64,000 nucleotides of DNA, taken from positions 62,001 through 126,000 of the forward strand of contig JACKOW010000001.1 of NCBI GenBank assembly GCA_024234055.1, read 5' to 3'. The notes under the pieces were generated by a model. It saw nothing but the letters and a program-made list of their open reading frames with translations, did no database searches and was not told the origin of the DNA. Below, in pieces: positions 42,390 to 49,246 of the stretch; position 1 is the first letter of the stretch; every line of letters begins with the position of its first letter. Source of the stretch: Rhodanobacteraceae bacterium. GTDB lineage: Bacteria; Pseudomonadota; Gammaproteobacteria; Xanthomonadales; SZUA-5. The translations under genes and the position numbers were made by a program.

Positions 42390-42764
42390 TCAGGGTGCGC
42401 TGAGTCCAGTGTGCTGGCTGCTCTCTGCGCGAGACTGGCAGACGTGACACAGTGGCGCCTCGGGTTGCACCTCCAGACGCTGCAATGGAATGTGTGCCCC
42501 GCAATTCAGGCAACGCCCATAGGTGCCGCGGTCGATGCGCCCGAGCGCGGCATGCACCGCGTCGAGTTCGTGCTGGTCGCGGCTGATCTCGGCGAAATCC
42601 AGGCTGGTCTCCAGATCGAGAACGCCCCTGTCGACGGCTCGCCCCTCCTGCACCTGAGTCTGCCGACGTTCCATCATGCTGGCGATTTCGGCACTGAGCA
42701 CTTGCTCGCGCGCCTGCAGCTGTCCACGCAATGCGCTGATCTGGACGGTGCTGAGGTGCTTCAT
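42390..42764 (-). CDS. TraR/DksA-type zinc-finger protein
   Basis: A 124-residue DksA/TraR-family protein: coiled-coil hairpin (about 8-75) and C4 zinc finger CLNCGAHIPLQRLEVQPEAPLCHVC. In place of the DksA tip DxxDxA there is LDFAEISRDQHELDAVHAAL. It may bind the RNA polymerase secondary channel like DksA paralogues. It starts 12 nt after the usp stop, so both are likely one transcript from the FNR-type box at 43277. Confidence 0.87.
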   Translation of the reverse strand: MKHLSTVQISALRGQLQAREQVLSAEIASMMERRQTQVQEGRAVDRGVLDLETSLDFAEISRDQHELDAVHAALGRIDRGTYGRCLNCGAHIPLQRLEVQPEAPLCHVCQSRAESSQHTGLSAP

Positions 42765-42776
42765 GGCCGGCTTCCT

Positions 42777-43229
42777 TCAGGCGCGGACGACCAGTACGGG
42801 CGTCCGGCAGTGGGTGAGGACTTTCTGGGTTTCGCTGCCCAGCAGCATCGCCGACAGGCCGCGGCGTCCATGCGAGGCCATCACCACCAGATCGCAGCCG
42901 CGACGTTCGACTTCGTCGATGATGGCCTTGAAGGGATCGGCCGACAGCAGATAGTGGCCCTCGATGTTGACATCGTGGGCGCTGCCCAGGCGTTTGGCCC
43001 GTGACAGGATGGATTCGGCTTCACCGATGGCGCGTTGCTGGAAGGCCTCGCGCGCGGTGCTCGCCAGCAGTGGCACGGCGTTGCTGGCATCTCCGGTGAA
43101 TTCGGTCACCACATGCAGCACGCTGATACGGGCGGCCAGTGCCTTGGCCAGCGTCAGAGCGTGGGTCAGCGCCGCCTCCGACAGCTTGCTGCCGTCATGG
43201 GGAACCAGGATGTGGGTGAACATTCGCAT
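42777..43229 (-). CDS. Universal stress protein (UspA family)
   Basis: A 150-residue single-domain Usp: ILVPHDGSKLSEAALTHAL at the N-terminus and the ATP-binding motif ASHGRRGLSAMLLGSETQKVL (G-x2-G-x9-G-S/T) at about 121-141. Usps of the ATP-binding class support survival under energy or oxygen limitation. An FNR-type box lies 48 nt upstream. Confidence 0.92.
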   Translation of the reverse strand: MRMFTHILVPHDGSKLSEAALTHALTLAKALAARISVLHVVTEFTGDASNAVPLLASTAREAFQQRAIGEAESILSRAKRLGSAHDVNIEGHYLLSADPFKAIIDEVERRGCDLVVMASHGRRGLSAMLLGSETQKVLTHCRTPVLVVRA

Positions 43230-43276
43230 CTCCCGCTAGCCGTGGGTCGAGACTAGCGGCCTTGCCGGAATCGGGT

Positions 43277-43290
43277 TTGACTGCGGTCAA
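43277..43290. promoter_or_regulatory. FNR/ANR-type box TTGAC-N4-GTCAA
   Basis: TTGACTGCGGTCAA, a perfect 5-bp dyad with the 4-nt spacer of FNR/ANR sites (consensus TTGAT-N4-ATCAA, with C/G variants accepted by ANR-type proteins). It lies 48 nt upstream of the usp ATG at a position suited to activation, about 5 kb from the fnr gene. Assigned by eye. Confidence 0.6.
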
Positions 43291-43343
43291 GTCAGCGACA
43301 GGCCAAAGGGCTGATCGCGATGAGGTCAGGTCCAGATCTGGCA

Positions 43344-44012
43344 TCAGTGCTGAATCTCGCGCAGCCGCAGTTCGAGCAGATGACGCTCGCCATCCGCGCC
43401 GGGCACGGCCAGCCGATGAACGGCGCTGACTTCGACATCGGCCGGCAGGCGCCCGATTTCTGCCTCCGGGTACTTGCCCTTGAGCGCCAGCCAGCGACCT
43501 TGCGGGGCGAGAATCCGCCGGGTGCTGGCCACGAAGTCGGCAAGCTCCGCATAGGCCCGGGAAATGACCTGGTCGAATCCGGTTTCGCAGGACAGCGATT
43601 CGGCGCGTGCCTCGTGGACCACGACTGTCGGCATGGCAAATCGGCGCAGACATTCGCGCAGAAAGCGTGCCTTCTTGCCGTTGCTGTCGACCAGCCAGAC
43701 ACGCCGGTAGGGGTGCGCGAGTGCCAGGATCAGTCCGGGGATGCCCGGGCCGGTGCCGATGTCGGCGAGATCGCTGCCCTGGGCGTAGGGCAGGATCGCC
43801 AGCGAATCGATGAGGTGGCGGTCAATCATCGCCAGCGGTTCGCGTACCGCCGTGAGGTTGTAGGCGGCATTCCACTGCAGCAGCAAGGCAAGGTATTCCA
43901 GCAGTCGCTGCTGGATTTCGGGTGCTGGCGACATCTGCAGATCCCCCAGGCGTGCACTCAGCCGCTCACGCCAGATCTGGGGAATATCAAGGGCCCTGGG
44001 AGTCGCGGTCAT
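43344..44012 (-). CDS. rsmG: 16S rRNA (guanine(527)-N7)-methyltransferase RsmG
   Basis: A 222-residue RsmG (GidB): AdoMet-binding DIGTGPGIPGLILALAHP (about 82-99), NLTAVREP upstream and VISRAYAELADFV downstream are family signatures. It methylates N7 of G527 in 16S rRNA. Usually beside mnmG near the origin; here alone, divergent from glnA. Confidence 0.95.
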   Translation of the reverse strand: MTATPRALDIPQIWRERLSARLGDLQMSPAPEIQQRLLEYLALLLQWNAAYNLTAVREPLAMIDRHLIDSLAILPYAQGSDLADIGTGPGIPGLILALAHPYRRVWLVDSNGKKARFLRECLRRFAMPTVVVHEARAESLSCETGFDQVISRAYAELADFVASTRRILAPQGRWLALKGKYPEAEIGRLPADVEVSAVHRLAVPGADGERHLLELRLREIQH

Positions 44013-44093
44013 GGTCTGCCTCCGAGCCGCAGAGGGCTCATGCACCGCAATCGGGCATATTTTCGCCCGGGCACTGGCGTGGCGCCCAGCATC

Positions 44094-44139
44094 GCACCAT
44101 ACTGGTGCACAAGAACATATTGGTGCACCGACGCGGTGC
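44094..44139. promoter_or_regulatory. Cluster of NtrC-type binding sites
   Basis: Perfect dyad GCACCATACTGGTGC at 44094-44108 (NtrC consensus GCACCA-N3-TGGTGC), a weaker site with one good half (TGGTGC at 44121-44126), and a second dyad GCACCGACGCGGTGC at 44125-44139. They lie about 45-90 nt upstream of the sigma54 -24 element, close for an enhancer but workable. Confidence 0.8.
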
Positions 44140-44181
44140 TTGACATTAGGCTAAGCCATTGATTGTTGTTTCTTTTGTGCA

Positions 44182-44197
44182 TGGCACAACGATTGCT
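44182..44197 (+). promoter_or_regulatory. Sigma54 promoter of glnA
   Basis: TGGCAC-N5-TTGCT (TGGCACAACGATTGCT), a textbook -24/-12 element; transcription expected near 44208, giving a leader of about 36 nt. Together with upstream NtrC sites this indicates nitrogen-limitation control. Confidence 0.93.
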
Positions 44198-44243
44198 CCG
44201 TGTTTGCCGCATTCCCTCATCCATCTCCTCAAGGAGGCCACCG

Positions 44244-45653
44244 ATGTCGATAGACAAAGTCAAGAAACTCATCAAGGACAATGGCGTCAAGTTTGCGGAC
44301 CTGCGTTTCGCAGACATGGCCGGACGCGAGCAGCATCTGTCCATCCCGGCCAGCACGCTGGACGACGCCTGCTTTGAAGACGGCAAGATGTTCGACGGAT
44401 CCTCGATTGCCGGCTGGAAGGGCATCAACGAGTCCGACATGGTGCTGTTGCCTGATGCCTCCACGCTGTTCCTCGATCCCTTTGCTGAAGAGCCGACCCT
44501 GGTGCTGCGCTGCGATGTGCTGGAGCCGTCGACCATGCAGCCCTATTCCCGCTGCCCGCGTGGCATCGCCAAGCGCGCCGAAGCCTACCTCAAGGCCAGT
44601 GGCGTGGGCGACACCGCCTTCTTCGGCCCGGAGCCGGAATTCTTCATCTTCGACAGCGTCCGTTCGGATGTGTCGATGAAGGGCAGCTTCTACGAGATCG
44701 ATTCCGAAGAAGCGGCCTGGAACTCGGGCAAGGTCTACGAACACGGCAATACCGGCCATCGTCCGGGCGTCAAGGGTGGTTACTTCCCCACCGGCCCGGT
44801 CGATTCCCTGCAGGATATCCGTTCGGCCATGTGCCTGACGCTGGAAGCGCTCGGCATACCGGTGGAAGTGCATCACCACGAAGTCGCGACCGCCGGCCAG
44901 TGCGAGATCGGCACCCGCTTCAACACGCTGGTGAAGAAGGCCGATGAGCTGCTGACGCTGAAGTATGTGGTCAAGAACATCGCTCACCAGCATGGTCACA
45001 CCGCCACCTTCATGCCCAAGCCCCTGGTGGGTGACAACGGCAGCGGCATGCATGTGCATCAGTCCATTGCCAAGGCCGGCAAGAACCTGTTCAGCGGCAA
45101 CGAGTACGGCGGTCTGTCCAAGCTGGCGCTGCACTACATTGCCGGCGTGTTCAAGCATGCCCGTGCCATCAACGCCTTCACCAACTCGACCACCAACAGC
45201 TACCGCCGTCTGGTACCTGGCTTCGAAGCACCGGTCCTGTTGGCCTACTCGGCCCGCAACCGTTCGGCCTCCTGCCGCATTCCCTGGGTGTCGAATCCCA
45301 AGGCCCGCCGTATCGAGGTGCGCTTCCCGGATGCCATCAACACCGGTTACCTGTCCTTCACCGCCCTGATGATGGCCGGCCTCGATGGCATCAAGAACAA
45401 GCTCGATCCGGGCGCGCCGTCAGACAAGGATCTGTACGATTTGCCGCCCGAGGAAGAGAAGCTGATCCCGACCGTGTGTCACTCGCTGGATCAGGCGCTG
45501 GAAGCGCTGGATGCCGATCGCGAGTTCCTCAAGGCCGGTGGCGTCATGAGCGATGACTTCATCGATGGCTACATCGATCTGAAGATGAAGGAAGTCACTG
45601 CCATCCGCATGCACACCCATCCGATCGAAATCCTGCAGTACTACTCGATCTGA
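44244..45653 (+). CDS. glnA: Glutamine synthetase type I
   Basis: A 469-residue class I GlnA: FADMAGREQHLSIP, MFDGSSIAGWKGINESDM, GPEPEFFIFD, the ATP-loop KPLVGDNGSGMHVHQS, and the adenylylation region LYDLPPEE containing the target Tyr. It makes glutamine from glutamate and ammonia. AAGGAGG is 7 nt upstream of the ATG. ntrB follows with almost no gap. Confidence 0.97.
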   Translation: MSIDKVKKLIKDNGVKFADLRFADMAGREQHLSIPASTLDDACFEDGKMFDGSSIAGWKGINESDMVLLPDASTLFLDPFAEEPTLVLRCDVLEPSTMQPYSRCPRGIAKRAEAYLKASGVGDTAFFGPEPEFFIFDSVRSDVSMKGSFYEIDSEEAAWNSGKVYEHGNTGHRPGVKGGYFPTGPVDSLQDIRSAMCLTLEALGIPVEVHHHEVATAGQCEIGTRFNTLVKKADELLTLKYVVKNIAHQHGHTATFMPKPLVGDNGSGMHVHQSIAKAGKNLFSGNEYGGLSKLALHYIAGVFKHARAINAFTNSTTNSYRRLVPGFEAPVLLAYSARNRSASCRIPWVSNPKARRIEVRFPDAINTGYLSFTALMMAGLDGIKNKLDPGAPSDKDLYDLPPEEEKLIPTVCHSLDQALEALDADREFLKAGGVMSDDFIDGYIDLKMKEVTAIRMHTHPIEILQYYSI

Positions 45654-45679
45654 TGCCGCTGGTGCGACCGGAGCGTGTC

Positions 45680-46780
45680 ATGAACCGGAGTGTCGTTTCG
45701 ATGAGCGACGCCGCCACCAACGCCAGGTCGCCGCACGCGGCGGCGCCGGAGCATTCCGGCGCCGTGCTTGATCTGCTGAGTACGCCCCTGGCCATCGTCA
45801 ATGGCCAGGGGCGAGTGCTGCACGCCAATGCAGCGCTGATTGAAACCTACTGCGAACGCCGCCTGTCGGGCACAGAGCTCAGCACATTGGCCTATGGCGA
45901 GCATCCGTTGTCTGACCTGGCGCGCCGGGTTGCCGGCCAGTGGCAGCGCCTGGTGGCTCGCAGGGTCTTGCTGGAACTCAGGCGAGATGCCCCCAAGCGT
46001 TTCGATGTGGCAGTAACGCCGATCGAATGGCGCGGCGAGGCTGCGGTACTGTTCGAATTTCACGCCTTGGCCGAACATGATCAGGATCTGGGCGAAGGCG
46101 TGGATTCCACCCCCGAGCCGGCGGCCCAGCAGATGGCAAGGGCGTTGGCCCACGAAATCAAGAATCCGCTGGCCGGTCTGCACGGCGCGGCGCAACTGCT
46201 GGAACGCGAACTGCCGAGCGCAGCGCTCAAGGAATACACGCAGGTCATCCGCGCCGAGACCGATCGCATCCGGCGGCTGGTGGACCGTTTGTTGCAGCGA
46301 CCGGAAGTGGCGCACGCCGGGCAGAGTTTCAATATCCACGAGGTGCTGGAGCGCGTGCGCACGCTGATAGGCGCCGAGGCCGGCAGCCAGGTGCAGGTGC
46401 TGCGCGACTACGATCCCAGCCTGCCGGATCTGGATGGACATCCGGATCGATTGACCCAGGCGGTGTTGAATCTGGCCCGCAATGCCCTGCAATCGGGCGC
46501 CGGCACGATCCGCCTGCGCACCCGTGCCGAGCGCCGCGCGCGCATCGGCGATCACACCTGCAAGTTGGCCCTGCGCATTGATGTCTGCGATGACGGCCCG
46601 GGCGTGCCCGAGGATCTGCGCGAAAGTCTGTTTCTACCCTTTGTCACCGGACGTGATGAGGGCACCGGTCTGGGTTTGCCGGTGGCGTTGGGCATCGCCC
46701 GTGAACATGGCGGCACGCTGGCCTTCGTCAGCCGCCCCGGATCCACGGTCTTCAGTCTGCTGATTCCGGTGACGCCATGA
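45680..46780 (+). CDS. ntrB: Nitrogen regulation sensor kinase NtrB (NR-II)
   Basis: A 366-residue NtrB: N-terminal PAS-like domain (LLSTPLAIVNGQGRVLHANA), phospho-acceptor His in ARALAHEIKNPLAGLHGAAQ, ATP-binding NLARNALQSG, DDGPGVPEDLRESLFLPFVT and DEGTGLGLPVALGIAREHGG. GGAG 6 nt upstream favours ATG 45680; an ATG overlapping the glnA stop (45653) is possible. Strong hairpins are built into codons about 20-45 (see 45741-45813). Confidence 0.93.
   Translation: MNRSVVSMSDAATNARSPHAAAPEHSGAVLDLLSTPLAIVNGQGRVLHANAALIETYCERRLSGTELSTLAYGEHPLSDLARRVAGQWQRLVARRVLLELRRDAPKRFDVAVTPIEWRGEAAVLFEFHALAEHDQDLGEGVDSTPEPAAQQMARALAHEIKNPLAGLHGAAQLLERELPSAALKEYTQVIRAETDRIRRLVDRLLQRPEVAHAGQSFNIHEVLERVRTLIGAEAGSQVQVLRDYDPSLPDLDGHPDRLTQAVLNLARNALQSGAGTIRLRTRAERRARIGDHTCKLALRIDVCDDGPGVPEDLRESLFLPFVTGRDEGTGLGLPVALGIAREHGGTLAFVSRPGSTVFSLLIPVTP
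45741..45813 (+). promoter_or_regulatory. Two perfect hairpins inside the start of ntrB
   Basis: CGGCGCCGGA/TCCGGCGCCG (10 bp, loop GCAT, 45741-45764) and CGCCCCTGGCCAT/ATGGCCAGGGGCG (13 bp, loop CGTCA, 45783-45813), separated by 18 nt. Neither is followed by a T-run. They lie 88-160 nt past the glnA stop and could act as a processing or attenuation barrier lowering ntrBC relative to glnA. Confidence 0.55.
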
Positions 46781-46789
46781 GAGAGCGGT

Positions 46790-47026
46790 CAAACGCAAAA
46801 CGTCAAACGTCAATTGAAGCGTGCTTCGTTGGGGGGCTCTGTGATCGTGCTGGGGTCGGGAATGGACAGCGGTCAAACGTAAAACGTGAAACGTCAACGA
46901 AGCGCGCCTTTATTGACGTTTTACGTTTTACGTTTTGCCGCTGTCCAGTCCTCAAGCTACCAGCATCAGCAGTCCTTTCAACGAAGCGCGCTTCAATTGA
47001 CGTTTCACGTTTCACGTTTTACTTGT
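46790..47026. repeat. Nested inverted arrays of AAACGTN heptamers
   Basis: Outer arms around 46798-46832 and 46975-47010 (AAACGTCAATTGAAGCG...GCTTCGTTG and complement), inner arms 46864-46897 and 46913-46946 (GGACAGCGG plus AAACGTN units and complement). All are built from AAACGTN/ACGTTTN units of 7-nt period. They fill the whole ntrB-ntrC gap, so ntrC is separated from ntrB by hairpin-forming DNA. Confidence 0.92.
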
Positions 47027-47048
47027 CCAGCTTCATTTCGGTGCCCGC

Positions 47049-48455
47049 ATGAGCGCCCAACTGCATCAACGCAGCGGCCCGCGCCGGGTCGTGTGGCTGG
47101 TCGATGACGATCGCTCGATCCGTTTCGTGCTGGAAAAGGCGCTGGCCGGGGCCGGTTTCATGGTCGAGAGCTTTGATGCTGCCGAACCGGCCTTGCGGGC
47201 GCTGGGAACGCGCAGCCCTGATCTGGTCTTCACCGATGTGCGCATGCCCGGCATGGACGGCATGGCCTTTCTGGAGAAGCTCGGCCAGCGCGCAGCGCAG
47301 GTGCCGGTGGTGGTCATGAGCGCCTACACCGATCTGCCGAGCACGGTGGCGGCCTTCCATCGCGGCGCCTTCGACTATCTGCCCAAGCCCTTCGATATCG
47401 ACAGCGCCATCGACATGGCGCAGCGGGCCACTGCGCGCGAGGCACCCGCGGCCGAGACTGACTGGTCCGATGAAGGGTTGGTTGGCGATACGCCGGCCAT
47501 GCGTGAGGTCTTCCGCGCCATCGGCCGGCTGTCGCGCGCCGATCTGTCGGTACTGATCACCGGCGAAACCGGCACCGGCAAGGAGTTGATCGCCCGCGCG
47601 CTGCACCGGCACAGCCCGCGCGCCGACGGTCCTTTCATCGCGCTCAACACCGCCGCCATTGCGCCGGAGTTGCTGGAAAGTGAGCTTTTCGGTCACGAGC
47701 AGGGGGCCTTCACCGGTGCGACCCGGCGCCATCAGGGCCGTTTCGAGCAGGCCGAGCGCGGTACCCTGTTTCTCGATGAGATCGGCGACATGCCGCTGGC
47801 ACTGCAGACCCGGTTGCTGCGAGTCCTGGCAGAAGGCGAGTTCTATCGGGTCGGTGGCCGTGAACTGATCCGCGCCGACGTGCGCGTGATCGCCGCCACC
47901 CACCAGGATCTGCGCGGCAAGGTCGAGCGTGGCGAATTCCGCGCCGATCTGCTGCATCGGCTGGACGTGGTGCGCATCCATCTGCCGGCGCTGCGCGAGC
48001 GTGCCGCCGACGTGCCGCGCCTGGCCGATCGCTTCCTGGCCGAAAGTGCCCGCGAGATGCGAGTAGCCACCAAGCATCTGTCGGTGGACGCCGTGCGTGC
48101 ACTGACCCGTTATCCCTGGCCCGGCAATGTCCGCGAGTTGCGTAATCTGTGTCAGCGCCTGGTGCTGATGGCCCCGGGTGCACAGGTGCTCAGTGGCGAT
48201 CTGCCCGAGGAGGTCCGCCGTTCTGCGCTCGCGCCCGCGGCGGAAGCCAATTGGCTCAAGGCCCTGGCTGACTGGTCAAGGCAACAGTTGGAACTGGAGC
48301 AGGCAGACCTGCTGGAATCGGCCAAGGCCAGCCTGGAGCAAGTGATGTTCGACGAAGCCCTCAAGCTGACCGGCGGCGACCGCCAGCAAGCCGCCAAGCG
48401 CCTGGGCTGCGGCCGCAATACGCTGACCCGCAAGCTGGGGCCGAAGAAGCGCTGA
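47049..48455 (+). CDS. ntrC: Nitrogen regulation response regulator NtrC (NR-I)
   Basis: A 468-residue NtrC: receiver (VDDDRSIRFVLEKAL; Asp in VFTDVRMPGMDG), AAA+ sigma54 activator domain with Walker A ITGETGTGKELIARAL, the sigma54-contacting GAFTGA loop, Walker B GTLFLDEIGDMP, and a Fis-type helix-turn-helix GGDRQQAAKRLGCGRNTLTR. It would bind the sites at 44094-44139. No strong ribosome site precedes the ATG, and the array ends about 25 nt upstream. Confidence 0.96.
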   Translation: MSAQLHQRSGPRRVVWLVDDDRSIRFVLEKALAGAGFMVESFDAAEPALRALGTRSPDLVFTDVRMPGMDGMAFLEKLGQRAAQVPVVVMSAYTDLPSTVAAFHRGAFDYLPKPFDIDSAIDMAQRATAREAPAAETDWSDEGLVGDTPAMREVFRAIGRLSRADLSVLITGETGTGKELIARALHRHSPRADGPFIALNTAAIAPELLESELFGHEQGAFTGATRRHQGRFEQAERGTLFLDEIGDMPLALQTRLLRVLAEGEFYRVGGRELIRADVRVIAATHQDLRGKVERGEFRADLLHRLDVVRIHLPALRERAADVPRLADRFLAESAREMRVATKHLSVDAVRALTRYPWPGNVRELRNLCQRLVLMAPGAQVLSGDLPEEVRRSALAPAAEANWLKALADWSRQQLELEQADLLESAKASLEQVMFDEALKLTGGDRQQAAKRLGCGRNTLTRKLGPKKR

Positions 48456-48458
48456 GGC

Positions 48459-48606
48459 TGGTTGCTGGTTGTCGGTTGTCGGTTGTCGGTTGTCGGGACT
48501 CGGGACTCGGGACTCGGGACTCGGGACTCGGGACAGAGCCCCGCAGCCTTTTCCCGTGCCCCGTGCCCCGTGCCCCGTTTCCCGTTTCCCGTTTCCCGTT
48601 TCCCGA
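48459..48606. repeat. Heptamer arrays GGTTGTC, GGGACTC, CCCCGTG, CCCGTTT
   Basis: Starting 4 nt after the ntrC stop: (GGTTGTC)4, (GGGACTC)5, a short spacer, then (CCCCGTG)3 and (CCCGTTT)4. Four different heptamers in 150 nt; the G-rich left half and C-rich right half can pair. Confidence 0.97.
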
Positions 48607-48677
48607 CACTGACACCCATAACCAGCACCAGCTGTTAGGCTACGCGCCCCCTTTTTCAGCTTCGCCGCGGAGTCGCC

Positions 48678-49163
48678 ATGAGCGCAGAAACACAGCAGGT
48701 GGTTCGTTTTCACTACAGCGTGGCCGAGGTCGGCAAGCCGGCCATGGAGAGTTCGCGCGAGGGTGGTGAGCCCATTGCCGCGCTGATCGGCGCCGGCAAC
48801 ATCATTCCCGGGCTGGAGAAGGCCCTGGCCGACAAGAAGGCTGGCGACCGTTTCGAGCTGCTGGTGACTGCGGCCGAAGCCTATGGTCCGCGCAACGAGG
48901 CGGCGACCCAGCGCGTGCCGAAGAAGTACTTCCCGACCCAGGTGGCATTGCGCCCCGGAGTCACCGTGATGTTGCAGACCCAGCAGGGGCCGCGTCCGGT
49001 CACCGTGATCAAGGTCGGCATGAGCGTGGTCGATGTGGATCTGAATCACCCGATGGCCGGCAAGGACCTGAATTTCGATATCGAGATCGTCGAGGTGCGC
49101 GATGCCAGTGCCGAGGAAATTGCCCATGGCCATGCCCACGGCGACGGCGGTCATCACCACTGA
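48678..49163 (+). CDS. slyD: FKBP-type peptidyl-prolyl isomerase SlyD
   Basis: A 161-residue SlyD: FKBP fold with the IF (chaperone flap) domain inserted (EAYGPRNEAATQRVPKKYFP to VTVIKVGMSVVDVDLNHPMAGKDLNF), and a short metal-binding His-rich tail GHAHGDGGHHH. It catalyses prolyl isomerisation and can carry nickel. The tail is shorter than in E. coli. Confidence 0.95.
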   Translation: MSAETQQVVRFHYSVAEVGKPAMESSREGGEPIAALIGAGNIIPGLEKALADKKAGDRFELLVTAAEAYGPRNEAATQRVPKKYFPTQVALRPGVTVMLQTQQGPRPVTVIKVGMSVVDVDLNHPMAGKDLNFDIEIVEVRDASAEEIAHGHAHGDGGHHH

Positions 49164-49246
49164 GCAAATCGTCAATGCGGGGACTGCCGCAACGAAAGGT
49201 TAACGCGTAATCTACGTCGTCTTTTCATTCCGGCAGGATGACGATC

